Shown piece after piece: positions 11,946 to 22,910 of a stretch of DNA of 64,000 bases. Source of the DNA: Azolla caroliniana. Its lineage: Eukaryota > Polypodiophyta. Made by a program: the position numbers and the translations under genes. Location of the stretch: the NCBI GenBank assembly GCA_043228905.1, contig JBHGNT010000020.1, positions 11,036,001-11,100,000 of the forward strand, in the 5' to 3' direction. The notes beneath the pieces were generated by a model that made no database searches, was not told the DNA's origin, and saw only the letters and a program-made list of their open reading frames with translations. The stretch's first letter is position 1, and every line of letters starts with the position of its first letter.

Positions 11946-11957
11946 CTTGAGGGGGAG
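11946..11957 (+). promoter_or_regulatory. Terminal polypurine tract
   Basis: CTTGAGGGGGAG directly before the 3' LTR start TGTTGAG at 11958. Confidence 0.85.
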
Positions 11958-12343
11958 TGTTGAGAGACAAGCTCAACATCGACCGGATCGGCTGAAGAAG
12001 CCGAGGACCGGATCGGTTGGGACCGATCGGTTAGGTTGAGTGCATAAACCGGGAGGTCGTTAGGAAAGATATTCCGTGAGGAATATATTTGGGAGTTAGT
12101 GTAGGAGCTCTTGATGAGCATTGAAGTACTGTCAGTACTTCGGTTAGTCCTTCTAGGACTTGTATAAAAGTGCTCTCTGAGCACGTCTTATGTACAGATT
12201 GAGTATTATTGTTGAATATAGTTTTTTGTGTTTCTCTCTCTGTCTCTCCTGCGTATACTGTGTAAGCCCAAGCTCTCCATTGAACCTGAGTTTCCTTCCT
12301 TCTGTTCGGTCTTCATACTTGCTTCCGCACGTTACTTTCTACA
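11958..12343 (+). repeat. 3' LTR of copia 6684-12343
   Basis: Same length as the 5' LTR (386 bases). It includes the palindrome at 12123-12141 and TATAAAAG at 12163-12170, and is followed by the target duplication AGGGT. Confidence 0.93.
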
Positions 12344-12348
12344 AGGGT

Positions 12349-12870
12349 TTGTCTTCGAAAGCGTCAGTCGGCTGCAGAGGTTCTCAACCCTCGCGGTCTG
12401 ATACAATGTGAATGTAAACGTGCGGAAGCGTTAGACAGAACCGGCTCAGACAGATAACAACAGAGAATAAGATGAAGGTTTAATGGAGAAGCTTAGTACA
12501 CAGAGTATACGTGGGAGAGACAAAGAGAGCAGAACGTAAGCGTAGATTCAAAAAAAATGAAAATACTCTGTAACTTTGTACATACAACGTGCTAAATAAC
12601 ACTATTTATACAAGTCCATAAAGGACTGACAGAAGTACTAACAGGTACTTCAATATTCCTACGTGCGATTGACACTAACTACGAGAAAATGATTACCTAG
12701 TAGTCTAGGCTACTACTAGGCTTCCATTTCCCGCTCGAATCCGGCTCCCCGATCCGGCCGGTTGTTTTCGGATACCATCTAGATACTGATCCGGCTCATC
12801 CTTCCAAATGCCGATCCGGCTCAGGCTTCCTCAGCCGATCCAGATCCGGTTGAGCTTGCTCGCTCAAGGT
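12349..12870 (-). repeat. Related copia LTR with PBS and leader stub, reversed
   Basis: On the minus strand, an LTR (about 12870 down to 12408) with an inverted-repeat start like that of the 6684 family (GAGCAAGCTCAAC) is followed by a primer-site-like TTGTATCAGACC and about 50 bases of leader. That leader matches the region just after the PBS of the 6684 element (CGAGGGTTGAGAACCTC). The leader stops where the 6684 element inserted. The GAAGTAC...GTACTTC palindrome near 12632-12652 is kept. This is a remnant of an older, oppositely oriented relative. Confidence 0.65.
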
Positions 12871-12899
12871 CTGGCAAGATAGCTCCCCCTTCTGTGGAA

Positions 12900-13636
12900 C
12901 TCTCTGGCATTACTCCTATCGTCTTGCCACTGGTAGGAGGTGCATTCTCAGGTCAACTGACCTTGTCGCCCTCAGCCGAATCGACCTCTATTTCCTCGGC
13001 CAAATCCTCTTCTATCATCCAACTGTGAGTAGAGCATCTGACCATCCAGTGCATTGCTCCTTTGTCGGGCATGGTTTTCTTCCATCAATAATATTGATTG
13101 AAGGTCGAAGAAGGAAGGTGGGTTCTCCCTTGGGAGAATGGCCGACTTGATTGTGCCAAATTGCAATGTTAAGCCGTCGAGGCATATTTGTACCATTTCT
13201 TCATCGTCGATGATGATGTTGATTGATTCGAAGGCATCACACAACTCCTTGATCTTCAAGGTATAGCCAGTGATTGACATGTCCCTCTATTGCATGTTAT
13301 TTAGATCCCATCGAAGTTGGAGCTTTCGTGCAACCGTATTGGCCACAAAAATCTTCTTGAGATTTTCCCAAGCTCCTTTCGGTGTTTTCAAGTCTCGAAT
13401 ATAGCCAAGCATGTGGTCCTGAACGCATGACACAAGGTAGTACAACACACGACTCGCAGCCTGCTCCCAACTAGGTAGTCAACGTGTGTTGAGTTGGGTT
13501 GCATTTCGTGAGCTCCCTCGATGTAGCTCCAGTAACTTTGTCTGACAAGGTACTAATGCATCTTGTACTCCCAAAATGCGAAGTTTGTTCTATCAAGCTT
13601 CTCGGTGGGAAGAGTGCTTCCCATCTGAGTCTTCAT
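12900..13636 (-). pseudogene. Copia gag remnant
   Basis: Minus-strand reading from an ATG at 13636 (MKTQMGSTLPTEKLDRTNF) gives a gag domain close to those of the other copia elements here. The best preserved part is 13280-12972, with MSITGYTLKIKELCD, EEMVQICLDGL and PPSFFDLQS. It is broken by stops (for example just after KMH) and ends at a short Gly/Arg-rich region. Protease and pol are missing. Confidence 0.75.
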
Positions 13637-13763
13637 TGTTGAACTTCTTCTACTCTTGATGCGAACTGTGCAAATCATTGCTACAACGATCAATCCGTTC
13701 TCTCTGAATATGAGCCTGAGCAAAACACACGTAAAGGCGATGGGCTTGGATCAAGCTACCACA

Positions 13764-13848
13764 CGCTCTGATACCATGTAAAGAATGAGAGTCGTGGGTG
13801 GTGCAACGGAAGCGAACTCTATGTATGTGTGAGTGCAGTAAGACGACA
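13764..13848 (-). repeat. PBS and LTR stub of the gag remnant
   Basis: The reverse complement of 13764-13776 reads TGGTATCAGAGCG, the primer site for the gag remnant to its left. The LTR end (TTTACA in minus reading) begins at 13777 and runs only to about 13848, where a TAGA microsatellite and LINE sequence take over. Its end resembles the LTR of the 25970-36929 element. Confidence 0.6.
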
Positions 13849-13849
13849 G

Positions 13850-13850
<1 letters not shown>

Positions 13851-13885
<35 letters not shown>
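13851..13885. repeat. (GATA)n microsatellite at a LINE 3' end
   Basis: About nine tandem GATA units (TATC on the LINE strand) directly beyond the end of the minus-strand LINE remnant. Such simple tails often mark LINE 3' junctions. Confidence 0.8.
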
Positions 13886-13929
13886 TATATTATCGTCTTC
13901 GGAGGTCAAATATGACCTATGAGACCAAA

Positions 13930-14811
13930 AATATTATATTTCACGTGATACGTGTGAAAGTGAGTAGTGACTCTCGATGTTCAAGAACTTTACCAATGAA
14001 TGTTGCAATCGAGAGTGCACATTGTGCTTGTGAGAGGAATTCATGCAAAGATTGGGCTCGGTTGAAGAGATGTGGAAAGCATGGTCGAATATGATCAAAG
14101 GCGGAGCATTATATCAAAGTGTGATACTCAGACTCGCGAACTTGTTTAGGGCAAATTGTGCATAGCCGATCACTCTCATTAGTTGTGCCCCAACGCCTTG
14201 TTTCACATCGCAATGCATGTGAGCTAAGTCGCATGGAAGCAATGGTTCGAATGGCAGATAACGGTATGGGCTCTAACATGTATCGATGTGTACGATTTCC
14301 CCATTCCGCAAAGAATATGGTTTTGTAGTTAGGTGCAACATGTTTAGTATAATGTGTGAAGCGCAAGCCTCCACATTTGTCCCATGTCCTAATACATTGG
14401 CATTGCAGAAATGCCTCATTTACAGAGGAATCTAATGATGCATCATGAAGCAAGTGTCTCACATCCCATCTACCAAACCATTTTGCTATATCTTGCATCC
14501 AACTGGAACACAAAATTTTGCTTTTATGCGTCTTTTGGATCATTTTGCTTGCTTCCCACGCAATTTTAGGAAGTCGATGTGAGGGACTTTTATGAACCTT
14601 AAGCATGTATTCAACAACCCTTTCCATGGCCATGGTCTCAATGGGAAGCGATCCCGTCTCAAGGAGGAGGAGGGTGTAGGGTGTTTGTTTCTTAACTTGT
14701 AGAAACTTTGTAAGAAAATGTTTTTGGACATTTTCAAACTCTTTCCACATAGATTTAGGGATGCTACCGCCCCATACTTCCACCCCATAGAGAAGAACCA
14801 GTGTCACCAAA
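13930..14811 (-). pseudogene. LINE ORF2 C-terminal region (post-RT and zinc knuckle)
   Basis: Minus-strand reading begins LVLLYGVEVWGG, the conserved segment just after the palm and thumb of LINE reverse transcriptase. It continues for about 230 residues to a cysteine region (CTICPKQVRESEYH) typical of the C-terminal zinc-binding part. The frame then carries on past one stop (CSAFDHIRPCF ... HEFLSQAQCALSIATF) to about 13940. The catalytic RT and endonuclease parts are missing, cut by the LTR at 14813. It may belong to the same family as the endonuclease piece at 5869, but no overlap allows a test. Confidence 0.75.
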
Positions 14812-14812
14812 G

Positions 14813-15041
14813 TGTCGAAAAGATATTTCTCGAGGACCCAACGCTTAATATCTCAGAGAGAGAGCTCTAAACAAGGAATGTGTATATTACATCCAACAAC
14901 AACTAAGTTACAAAAGGTTGGTTTAAATACCAACTATTCTAGGGCAAATGCCCTTTCTACTAATTAAAGAAATGTCCTAATAAGTTGTGCATCGCCTAGT
15001 GTGAACATTATTCCTATGGGAAGTCGAGTTGATTCTCAACA
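14813..15041 (-). repeat. Short copia-type LTR
   Basis: In minus reading it starts TGTTGAGAATCAACTC and ends TTTTCGACA (229 bases), with a TATA-like GGTATTTAAACC. It directly abuts truncated copia integrase sequence on its right and LINE sequence on its left. No matching 5-base flanks are seen, so it is probably the 3' LTR of the deleted element at 15042-16250. Confidence 0.6.
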
Positions 15042-16250
15042 CTCGGCCACACCGTTTTTGTCCGGCGTGTATCTGTAGGAGAACTCCCTTCGGATTCCCT
15101 TTTGCTGCAGATAACTTGTGAATTGGCCAAAAAAGTATTCTTTTCTACCATCCGACCATAGACACTTGATTTTCCTCCCTATTTCCCTTTCAACTAGACT
15201 TTTTAGGTCCCGGAAACAGGAGAAAACTTCACTCTTCTTCTCAATGAGGTACACCCAAGTGTGTCGGCTGAAGTCGTCGATGAAGGAAGCAAAATATTGA
15301 CTCCCGCCCATGCTCACACAACTTGCCGGTCCCCATACATTCATGTGGATTAAGTCAAACCGATTCCGGCTCCGATTCTTTTTATTGGGAAATGGAACCC
15401 TATGTTGCTTCCCAAGTTGACAAGCTTCAGATATCTGAGCCTTCCGACCACTGAACTTCGGCAGTCTAGAAACCACCTGTTTCGACTAGAGTTCTTAAAG
15501 CTTCTAATAATTGATGTGGCTGATTCGCTTGTGCTATAGGTCGATGTCGGATTCAACCTTCTTTCCTTTTTTGAACATTACGACGCCAACATCATTTGTT
15601 TTGAGGATAAATATCCTCACATCTCTACACCCTCACGCTATCAACGGACCCTTGTCCTCGATGAAGCAATCATGGTGATTAAATTAGACCTGCATGCCCC
15701 AATTGACAATTTGTTCAATAGATACCAAGTTCTTTGCAATTGTTGGGACATGTAGCACGTTCCGCATCAGCCCCTTCTGTCCGACATGGCTGAGTAGTAA
15801 ATCACCCACGTGTTTGATGGGGTGCAAGGTGTTGTTGCTAGTCTCCACAACTCCTAGTTGTTCCGGTTTTTCCAAGCTTGAGAACCATTCAACATGGTTC
15901 ATCATATGATTTGACGCTTCGGAATTTATATACCAGACCTCTTCCAGTTTTGTGGTAGGTACTCCCATCTGATTTTCCTTGCACTTCATTACAAGTGTGG
16001 GGCCCGTTTTGGCTCGATCTCATTTCTCGACAAAGTGGGATCAGTGACGCCTATATGCATCACCACAACTTGATCTGGTTCTGTCTGAATCGGTGTGCTT
16101 CCTCCAACACTCGCACTCTATGTGGCCCTTCCGGCCACAATACCAACAATTTGTTGCAACCTTCCAGTGCCGCCTTGACTCCCCTTACTCGTTTGAGAAA
16201 TATTGATGTCCCACGAGATGGTTATTCAAATCGTTTGCTCAGAGAAATGA
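15042..16250 (-). pseudogene. Copia gag-pol fragment: knuckle, protease, integrase
   Basis: Minus-strand pieces in polyprotein order: a CCHC knuckle (CWYCGRKGHIECEC, near 16100-16145); protease-like WYINSEASNHM near 15940 (active-site D replaced by N, G by E); the spacer with NVLHVPTIAKNLVS; then a gag-pre-integrase region and integrase zinc domain with catalytic D segments (HMNVWGP with D changed to N, and LWSDGRKEYF). It breaks off at NGVAEC at 15041. Several stops and frameshifts are present. RT and RNase H are deleted. Confidence 0.8.
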
Positions 16251-17134
16251 ATATGAATTCTTGATCATCACTTTATTCAAATCTCGGGAATTAATACACA
16301 TGTCATGTGCCCTATTTCTTTTTTACCAAGAGAGTTGGTGCACCCCATGGCCTATATGACCCATGTGTTAATGTTCCTTGAGTTGTATAGACACCTTATC
16401 TTCTTAAGATCGACTCAATCATGTATAGTTATTGATGCAACTCCAAGTAAACGATCTATATGATAGTCTATATTACGTTTAAGAGGTAACCCATGTGGTA
16501 ATTCACTTAGGAAAAACATCATGAAAATCATTTAAGATTTCATCAAGGAGTTGTTAAAAGTAAGATAAATGATCCATAATATAATTGATATTATAAACTT
16601 AAATGTCAGCATCAAGTACACAGAAAAATAAAGTAGAACAAGACAACTTAGATGGTAATGGAGCGGACATAATCGAAAGAGATTATTTTTTAATACATTG
16701 AATAAAATTAATACAATCATTTAGTGTAAATGTTATTGACTGGTGAACCCAATAAATAGATATTTAAGAATTCTTTTATTAAAGAACAAGAGATAAGTTG
16801 ATAACCCAATATTACATCAATGGTATAAAAATTCATTACATGGAAATGTACTTGCTTTACATAAGGATTACTTGCACACCTTATCTAGAGGAAAACGATT
16901 GAGGATTGAGGAGTGGTAAATGCTTCAAGATTACGAAGTATCCTAGTAAATGTTTGAAGACGAGCAATATCCTTGTGAATATTTGGAAACCAAGAGGTAT
17001 CGTGTCAATATCCAAAACGAAACGAGTGTTTTGGGGATTTATTAACCTCAATGTGATCATGTATTGAAATAGAAATGTAGACCACTTACCTCTTTAGAAG
17101 AATAAGAGAAAACAAAGATGAAACGAAAGTACAT
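16251..17134. other. AT-rich non-coding stretch downstream of the kinase gene
   Basis: No convincing coding region on either strand. TTTATT at 17038-17043 (AATAAA on the minus strand) lies about 92 bases beyond the kinase stop and is a plausible poly(A) signal. The rest is AT-rich and without recognisable repeats. Confidence 0.5.
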
Positions 17135-18022
17135 CTAAGTTGGAACAGTAGTAAATCGAGGAGTTAGTAATGCTTGTAAACCCTTCACAACAATACTCAT
17201 ATTTGGTCGGGAATCAGCTTCATATTGAACACAAAGGGCTGCTACAATTGCCATCTACATCATCCACATAATACAATCAAAACATCACATTAATGTCTTT
17301 TTATATTTTAATCCAACATTCGATCAATGTGTTTTAGTTGTTTTATGGATGCATATTAATTAGGGTTTAGAGTTCTCTTTACTACAAAAACTTTATCATT
17401 TCATTTCTTTAAAAGAAAGCATTTTCTTAAGTAGAAATTTAGAATAATTGACAACTTTGTTTTAAATATAATATGTAGATGCACAACATATTCTTTTGAG
17501 GGAAAACTCTAAAATACTTCCATGTTTTTTGCTTATCTTCTCAAATGCCACACATGTTTTTTTATTCCCCCAAAACTAACCTTATAATTGTGAGTTTACC
17601 TAGGACACTTGGGAAACTAATGGAAAGTTAAAAAGCAGCCAGGAATAAAAAAACATTTTAGCATAGTTTGGATGATCCCCAAAGGTTATATAATCGAATT
17701 TAAGAAATACTAGATAAACTAGCAAAACTACTTGATTTTGAAAAGAGGTTATGGATTTTATAAAGTTGGTTCTACTAAACTACTTAGCTTTTCAAAAGAG
17801 TTATTGAATCAAATAAAACTAATGCTAATAAAACTATTTGGCCTTTAAAAGGGGTAAGGATCGGACTAGAAACAGACTAATAGTACCTTGGCAACTGCTT
17901 TGATTGGATAGTTTGTTAGAAGCTTAGGATCAACACATTGCTTCACTTTGTCTTCGCTCAATCTTGGAGTCGCCTGCCCATTTAAAAGATCGCTAAGGGG
18001 ACATTGTCATTGTCATAGTCAA

Positions 18023-18061
<39 letters not shown>

Positions 18062-20461
18062 ATACACACACATAACCTACATGTATGTATATGTTTGTAT
18101 TATATGAAACTAATCTCACCCAGGTAACCAAACTTTGTTGACCGATTGGTTGTGTGCGGTCTATTGGCTTTCGTCCAGTCAATAACTCCAACAAGATTAC
18201 TCCAAAGCTATAGACATCACTCTTCTGGGTCAATTCTCCTGTCATTGCATACCTAAAAGTAAAGATTTTTGGCTTAGCATATACAAAGAGGTACATTTTT
18301 AGCATATAGGATATCATTCTGCAAGAGAAAAAAGCTATTCTACAAAGTGGTGTTCTAGTCAATTTTGAAAACGTAGGAAAATTCTATTCAAGACCCATTG
18401 GCCCAATATTATTAGTGTCGCCCCCCTTTCCTAGAAAAGATCCAATTTAAGTTTCCCAAAGAATGCAAAGAGAAACACAATGCCTTACTCTGGGGAATGG
18501 TAACCAAAGCTTCCAAGGACTTGAGTCGAATGCAGGGAAGCAGCCATGTCTGGTGCTTGATTTGAAGGTTTGAAATCAGCGATTTTTGCAACATATCCAT
18601 CAAAGAGTAGAATATTGCTCGAATGGATATTTTGGTGGACAATCGGAGGCATGCTCTCATGCAAGTATTCTAAGCCCCTCGCGGCTCCCACTGCAATCTT
18701 TACACGTTGCATCCAATCGAGGACAGGCCCTGGTTGAGCACCTTGGATTCCTTTCTTGCCTGGTCAATATGATATAATATTTATGAGATTACAATTCATG
18801 ACTATAGTAAAACAAACGAGTTTTAAGGAGTGTCACTATATGTGAACACTTTATATCACATGCATTTCAAGACCTTCAATGTGTTTTTACCTAACAAATG
18901 TGATATAATATTTATATATTATGACTTGCAAATATGGAAAGAAGATTGAGTTCTATGGGAGATTCACTACGTGTAAACTCTCTATGCAACATACATTTTC
19001 AAACCCTATTTCACAAAATCCCTTACAACTACAAACTGTAACAATTTACCATGCACCCTTTTCCTATTCAATTTGTGCACATCGCATCCTAACAGAATCC
19101 AAATATCTTATAAAAACCAATAAACTCAATATAGATGTCACTTCAGATATGTTATAACTTCTCTTTAGGTAAAGATGTTTACAATAATGTTTTTTCTCTT
19201 ATTACCATGCAACATATCACGTAACGAACCCAAACTTGCATATTCATAGGCCAATATTCGGTTGTCTTTGGAAAGGCAATACCCTAGCAACTCCACAACA
19301 TTTTCATTTTTCGCCCTTGAAATTCTCGATATCTACAAATTACATTATTATTAACACATGACAATCTAAAAACAATAAGTAAAATTAGTAAAGTCTATAC
19401 CTATTTACGTCATTGTCTCATTATTCAGAACAAGGAAACCATTCAACTGGATCGGAGAAAACAAAACCTGGGATAAGAATTCGTTATCGGAGTCTTGAGG
19501 ATTGCTGGCAACGAGTTTTTTAATTGCCACGTGGCGTCCATTCTTCAGGTTCCCGAGATAAACACGTCCAAGAGAACCTATACCGATTACAGCATTTGGT
19601 CCAAAATTTTCGGTTGCAGCTCGTACTTCTTCAAGTGGTATAACAGGTACTTCGATACGTTGTAGAGGTTGTTGGATGGGAGTCTGTGTGGGTGGATGGA
19701 CACTTTGAAGACTTGGACGACTTGCCGGACTGTCCGTTTTCACATTCGGATGACGTCCTGCAGGAACATACATCTACACTCAGGTGCATATCCAATCCAC
19801 CGATACATTTTCCGAATCTGATGGCATCTCTTGTTAGGGATGGTTTCCATCTTCGAAAAAAATTTGGCCCCATTTTTTTTAACATACATTTTAAGGATCT
19901 TTCAAATGTGTCACATATAGTTTGATTATAAGGGCCTTCACAATTTTAATACATTCTTGTCTTGACAGAAATATATGCACCATCTTAGATATGGAGGTTT
20001 TCCTTCTTCAAAACAATTGCCATTTAAAGATCTTCAAAGAATCACCACATATATAGGTTAAGAGTTTGATTGGTATTCATATTTTCTGTAACATGAATTT
20101 TCTAGCGATCAATTAATTCTATACATATTTTCTTGAAGAGACTAGGAAATCTTTGATTCCCTTCAGTGAAAAAGATTCAATCCAATCCATCATTTCTCTG
20201 GATCCAAGGCATTTGGGGTTGTAGAATAAGATTTGGGGAATTTAACATTATAAATTTGGATTTGTTGTAGATTGATTTTGGGGTAGTAGAATTTGATTAT
20301 GTTGCAGATTGCAGTTTCTGCCACAGATTAGGTTTAAATTAGGTTTCTTGTGATATATATATATATATATGTAAGAATCAGAAGCTTTTACCTTCGCCAT
20401 TAGATTTAGGTTTCTTTTTACCACACAGAGGCAGCCAACGGAAGAAGTCGCGGAAACGCAT
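17135..20461 (-). CDS. PTI1-like receptor-like cytoplasmic kinase, probable pseudokinase
   Basis: Seven coding exons join in phase to a 365-residue protein, normal for the PTI1 family: 20461-20392, 19757-19468, 19332-19206, 18759-18489, 18252-18120, 17973-17887, 17254-17135. Every intron is GT-AG. Visible kinase parts: N-terminal basic segment with Cys13 (possible lipid anchor), glycine loop GIGSLGRV (82-89), VAIK lysine (103), the PTI1 hallmark LGYC, activation region [12 protein letters not shown] (Asp224 kept), [32 protein letters not shown] and the RPNMSIVV end. The catalytic loop reads VHQNIHSSN, so the usual HRD is HQN and the catalytic Asp is Asn206. Family members act in membrane-linked defence and hormone signalling below other kinases. 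Here phosphotransfer should be weak or absent, which suggests a scaffold or decoy role (inference). Confidence 0.93.
18025..18061. repeat. (AC)n microsatellite in a kinase intron
   Basis: About 18 CA units between exons 6 and 5 of the kinase gene, well clear of the splice sites. Confidence 0.95.
20354..20371. repeat. (AT)n in kinase intron 1
   Basis: A short AT run about 20 bases into the first intron of the kinase gene, just beyond its donor site. Confidence 0.85.
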
Positions 20462-20960
20462 TTGTGTGGTTTTTTATTTTAGAGATCAGTTTTGTTTTGA
20501 TTTGATTTCTCAGAAAGTGTCAGATCTATGGAGATCGAAAAAAGAGACCACAAAACAAAAAGGAAAGAAGAAAAGCAGCGAGAATGGAAAGAAAAACACA
20601 GAGCAGAGGAAATTGAGAAAGAGAAAGAGGAGGCAGAGAGAAAATGGGGAAGATTTAAAAAAAAACAGAAGATGAAGAAGAATCTGAAGAAGAAGAGAAA
20701 GTCAGAGGGAGATGGAGAGCACGTCTTCTGTCTATCTGTCTGTCTGAAGGGTTTTTGGTTGGATCTGTGGGGCTCAAAGAAGAAGAAGAAGAAGAAGAAA
20801 AAACAGAACTTTTATTTCTTTCTTTATTTATTTATGATATTAGTAACCTTCACACACTGCAAAGCTTTCTGATCCACTGGTCTTCCATGAAAGCTTACTG
20901 CATCGTGTAATTTACAAAAAAGAAGAAGAGATTTAAACCCTAGATTTATATAGCAAACTC
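20462..20960 (-). promoter_or_regulatory. Kinase 5' leader and candidate core promoter
   Basis: On the minus strand the region before the kinase ATG is strongly pyrimidine-rich (CTT/TTC runs, including (GAA)n at 20779-20800 on the plus strand), typical of a plant 5' leader. A TATA box (TATATAAA) lies at 20952-20945, about 485 bases before the ATG. This predicts a leader of about 450 bases if no intron lies in it. Transcription start not proven. Confidence 0.5.
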
Positions 20961-22139
20961 TTCATACAATCGATGATTGGTGTATTATATTACACAGGAT
21001 CCTTCAGTGCAGCATGAAATTCTTCCATTGTTAAGGTACCTTTTCTGCAGCATCCCATGCTCTTGCAACTGACATTAGACTGAGGCACCTGTTAGAATGA
21101 GATACAAAAAGATCAAGAAAAAAAAACAGAAGGATCAAAATGCACAGTTTTTTTCCCTTCATCTTCTTCTGTGTAGATGATCAACCCTACATATATATAT
21201 ATATATATATTGAGAAAATCCAGTGTCGATGATCAAGCCAAAACTATTAGTTGGGAGACTTCGTATGCATGACTGAGTGAAAATATATATAGTAATAATG
21301 TCCATATCCTGAGATCAAACTGCAGAATTTGATCAAACTGAGATCAAACTGCAGAGGTTGATCAAACTGAGATCAAACTGCAGAGTTCAGCCTATCAATT
21401 GTCTTTTAACTCCATGATATCTGTCCAATGTACACATTCATGAGGCACACAATCCTTACCACAATATATACATATGTATTGAGAATATCCAGTGTAGATA
21501 ATCAACCCTATAGGCTATCATCATCTGAGTTAAGACTTGTAATGCATGACTGAGTGAAATACATATATATATTGGTAATGTTCATATCCTTTCTTAATGT
21601 GCTTTTCCACTCAGATCAAACTGCAGTACTCAACATTTGATTGATACTTCCACCATTTTACATAATCCATTTTCTGTTTTTACTCAATAATTCAAAATTC
21701 ACATACATTATTACATATATGGAGTTCCTCAAGTAAGCAAATGTACAAATTTACATTTTCTTCATATATGTATGGGGAGCAATTATGTACATTTATTTGC
21801 TTGGAGTGTTGGTTCTTTAAGACTAGTTGTCTCCAAAATATAAACAAAGCTATATATGTGTACAGCTATAGCTTCCACCATCTTTCTTGAAGATAGGGAG
21901 CAATTATGTACATACCAAGTTCTCCACAATGATGAACGTTAGCAAATTATAATCCATAACTATTAATATGTGTTATACATATTTCTTCGTTCGAGGGATA
22001 TCACTTGTGTTGGAAACTTGACTTAGACGGACCATGGGAGATCCATACATATGCAATAGAGGATGGTTCAAGTACTAAACCCTAAACCCTAAAGTCCAAA
22101 AGGTATACACATCACAACAAAATAAACCAAACAAATAAC
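20961..22139. other. Non-coding region with short duplications
   Basis: No gene seen. It contains (AT)n at about 21187-21211; a 29-base tandem repeat (GAGATCAAACTGCAG plus spacer, about 2.6 copies, 21311-21386); a diverged duplication in which the block from about 21205 to 21325 (ending GATCAAACTGCAG) resembles about 21478-21633; and a short telomere-like CCCTAAACCCTAAA run near 22079-22093. Confidence 0.6.
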
Positions 22140-22810
22140 ATCGACGAGTTATGAAGAAATTCGAGATATGGCATGTCCTAGAGAAGCTCTGTTCGAAAGC
22201 TTATATCCATTTACCATCAATGGGATAAGAATCATTATTTCAAAAATTAATGGCTTTAAAGCCCGACCTTATGCGGTTTTGTTTGTGTTCATGAAGGAAA
22301 CACTTTTGACAAGGGTATTTACATGTTTTCCTCCATAGATAGACAATGGAACCATACATTCTTTCTATCCCGTTTGATGTTTGTATCATTTGGATCAATC
22401 TAGGCTCTACTTTTGGAACAATTCAGCTACACAACTTGGATATGGATAAGATAGCCTAAATGTGCCATCCATTACCCTGACCCACTCGGACATTACTAGT
22501 AGTATGAGATAGGATCACATCAATTTCAGAGTCCTCTAAATTACCTTTGCCTTCACTCTATGTTGGTTTGTTCCGTCGTACATGGAGGAAGAGGTCCAAA
22601 TATTTATTTGGGTCGATGCTTTGTTTACCCACATTAGTATGTGGATGTGTATTTTGTAATGGGTCTAAATTATGTTTAAAAAAAAACCTTTATTCTTGCC
22701 CCTATCGATGGCCAAACCAAAGTTTTGCATCTTCTTCGTGACATTCTCTTCTTCAAATCTAACGGTTGGATTATCGTTTTGACTTCTCTATCTTCATAAA
22801 TTCTGCCTAG
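22140..22810 (+). pseudogene. Possible heavily decayed LINE endonuclease
   Basis: The only support is a short segment near 22700-22790 that, across a frameshift, gives a D-I-x-x-F-K-S-x-G-x-x-I-V pattern like the endonuclease at 6270-6320, and similar spacing just before it. No intact frame exists. Confidence 0.25.
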
Positions 22811-22910
22811 ATAAAAACCTATGAATTTGTGTATTTTGCCACTATATGTGATGATTTGTGGAAACTTGATGATACCTAAGGGCTTACCTTGAAAATTGTG
22901 AAGCCTCTAA

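Larger units (their letters stand above)
6684..12343 (+). mobile_element. Full-length Ty1/copia retrotransposon, TSD AGGGT
   Basis: Two 386-base LTRs (6684-7069 and 11958-12343) flank gag and pol in one orientation. AGGGT is present immediately before (6679-6683) and immediately after (12344-12348), a clean 5-base target duplication. By eye the LTRs differ at about seven positions (near 2 percent), so insertion was fairly recent. It is defective: a frameshift near 8190 and a nonsense codon at 11016. It carries a tail of about 510 bases between RNase H and the 3' LTR, with two polypurine tracts. Confidence 0.95.

Noticed and set aside
13911-13926. TATGACCTATGAGAC shared with the LINE endonuclease start at 5869
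   Set aside because: The match is only about 14 bases and in the wrong orientation relative to the LINE remnant there, so most likely chance.
20466-20872. Lys/Glu-rich plus-strand open frames
   Set aside because: They are the complement of the pyrimidine-rich leader of the kinase gene. The composition alone keeps stops away.
22078-22093. CCCTAAACCCTAAA telomere-like run
   Set aside because: Only about two units. Too short for an interstitial telomere tract and common by chance in plant DNA.
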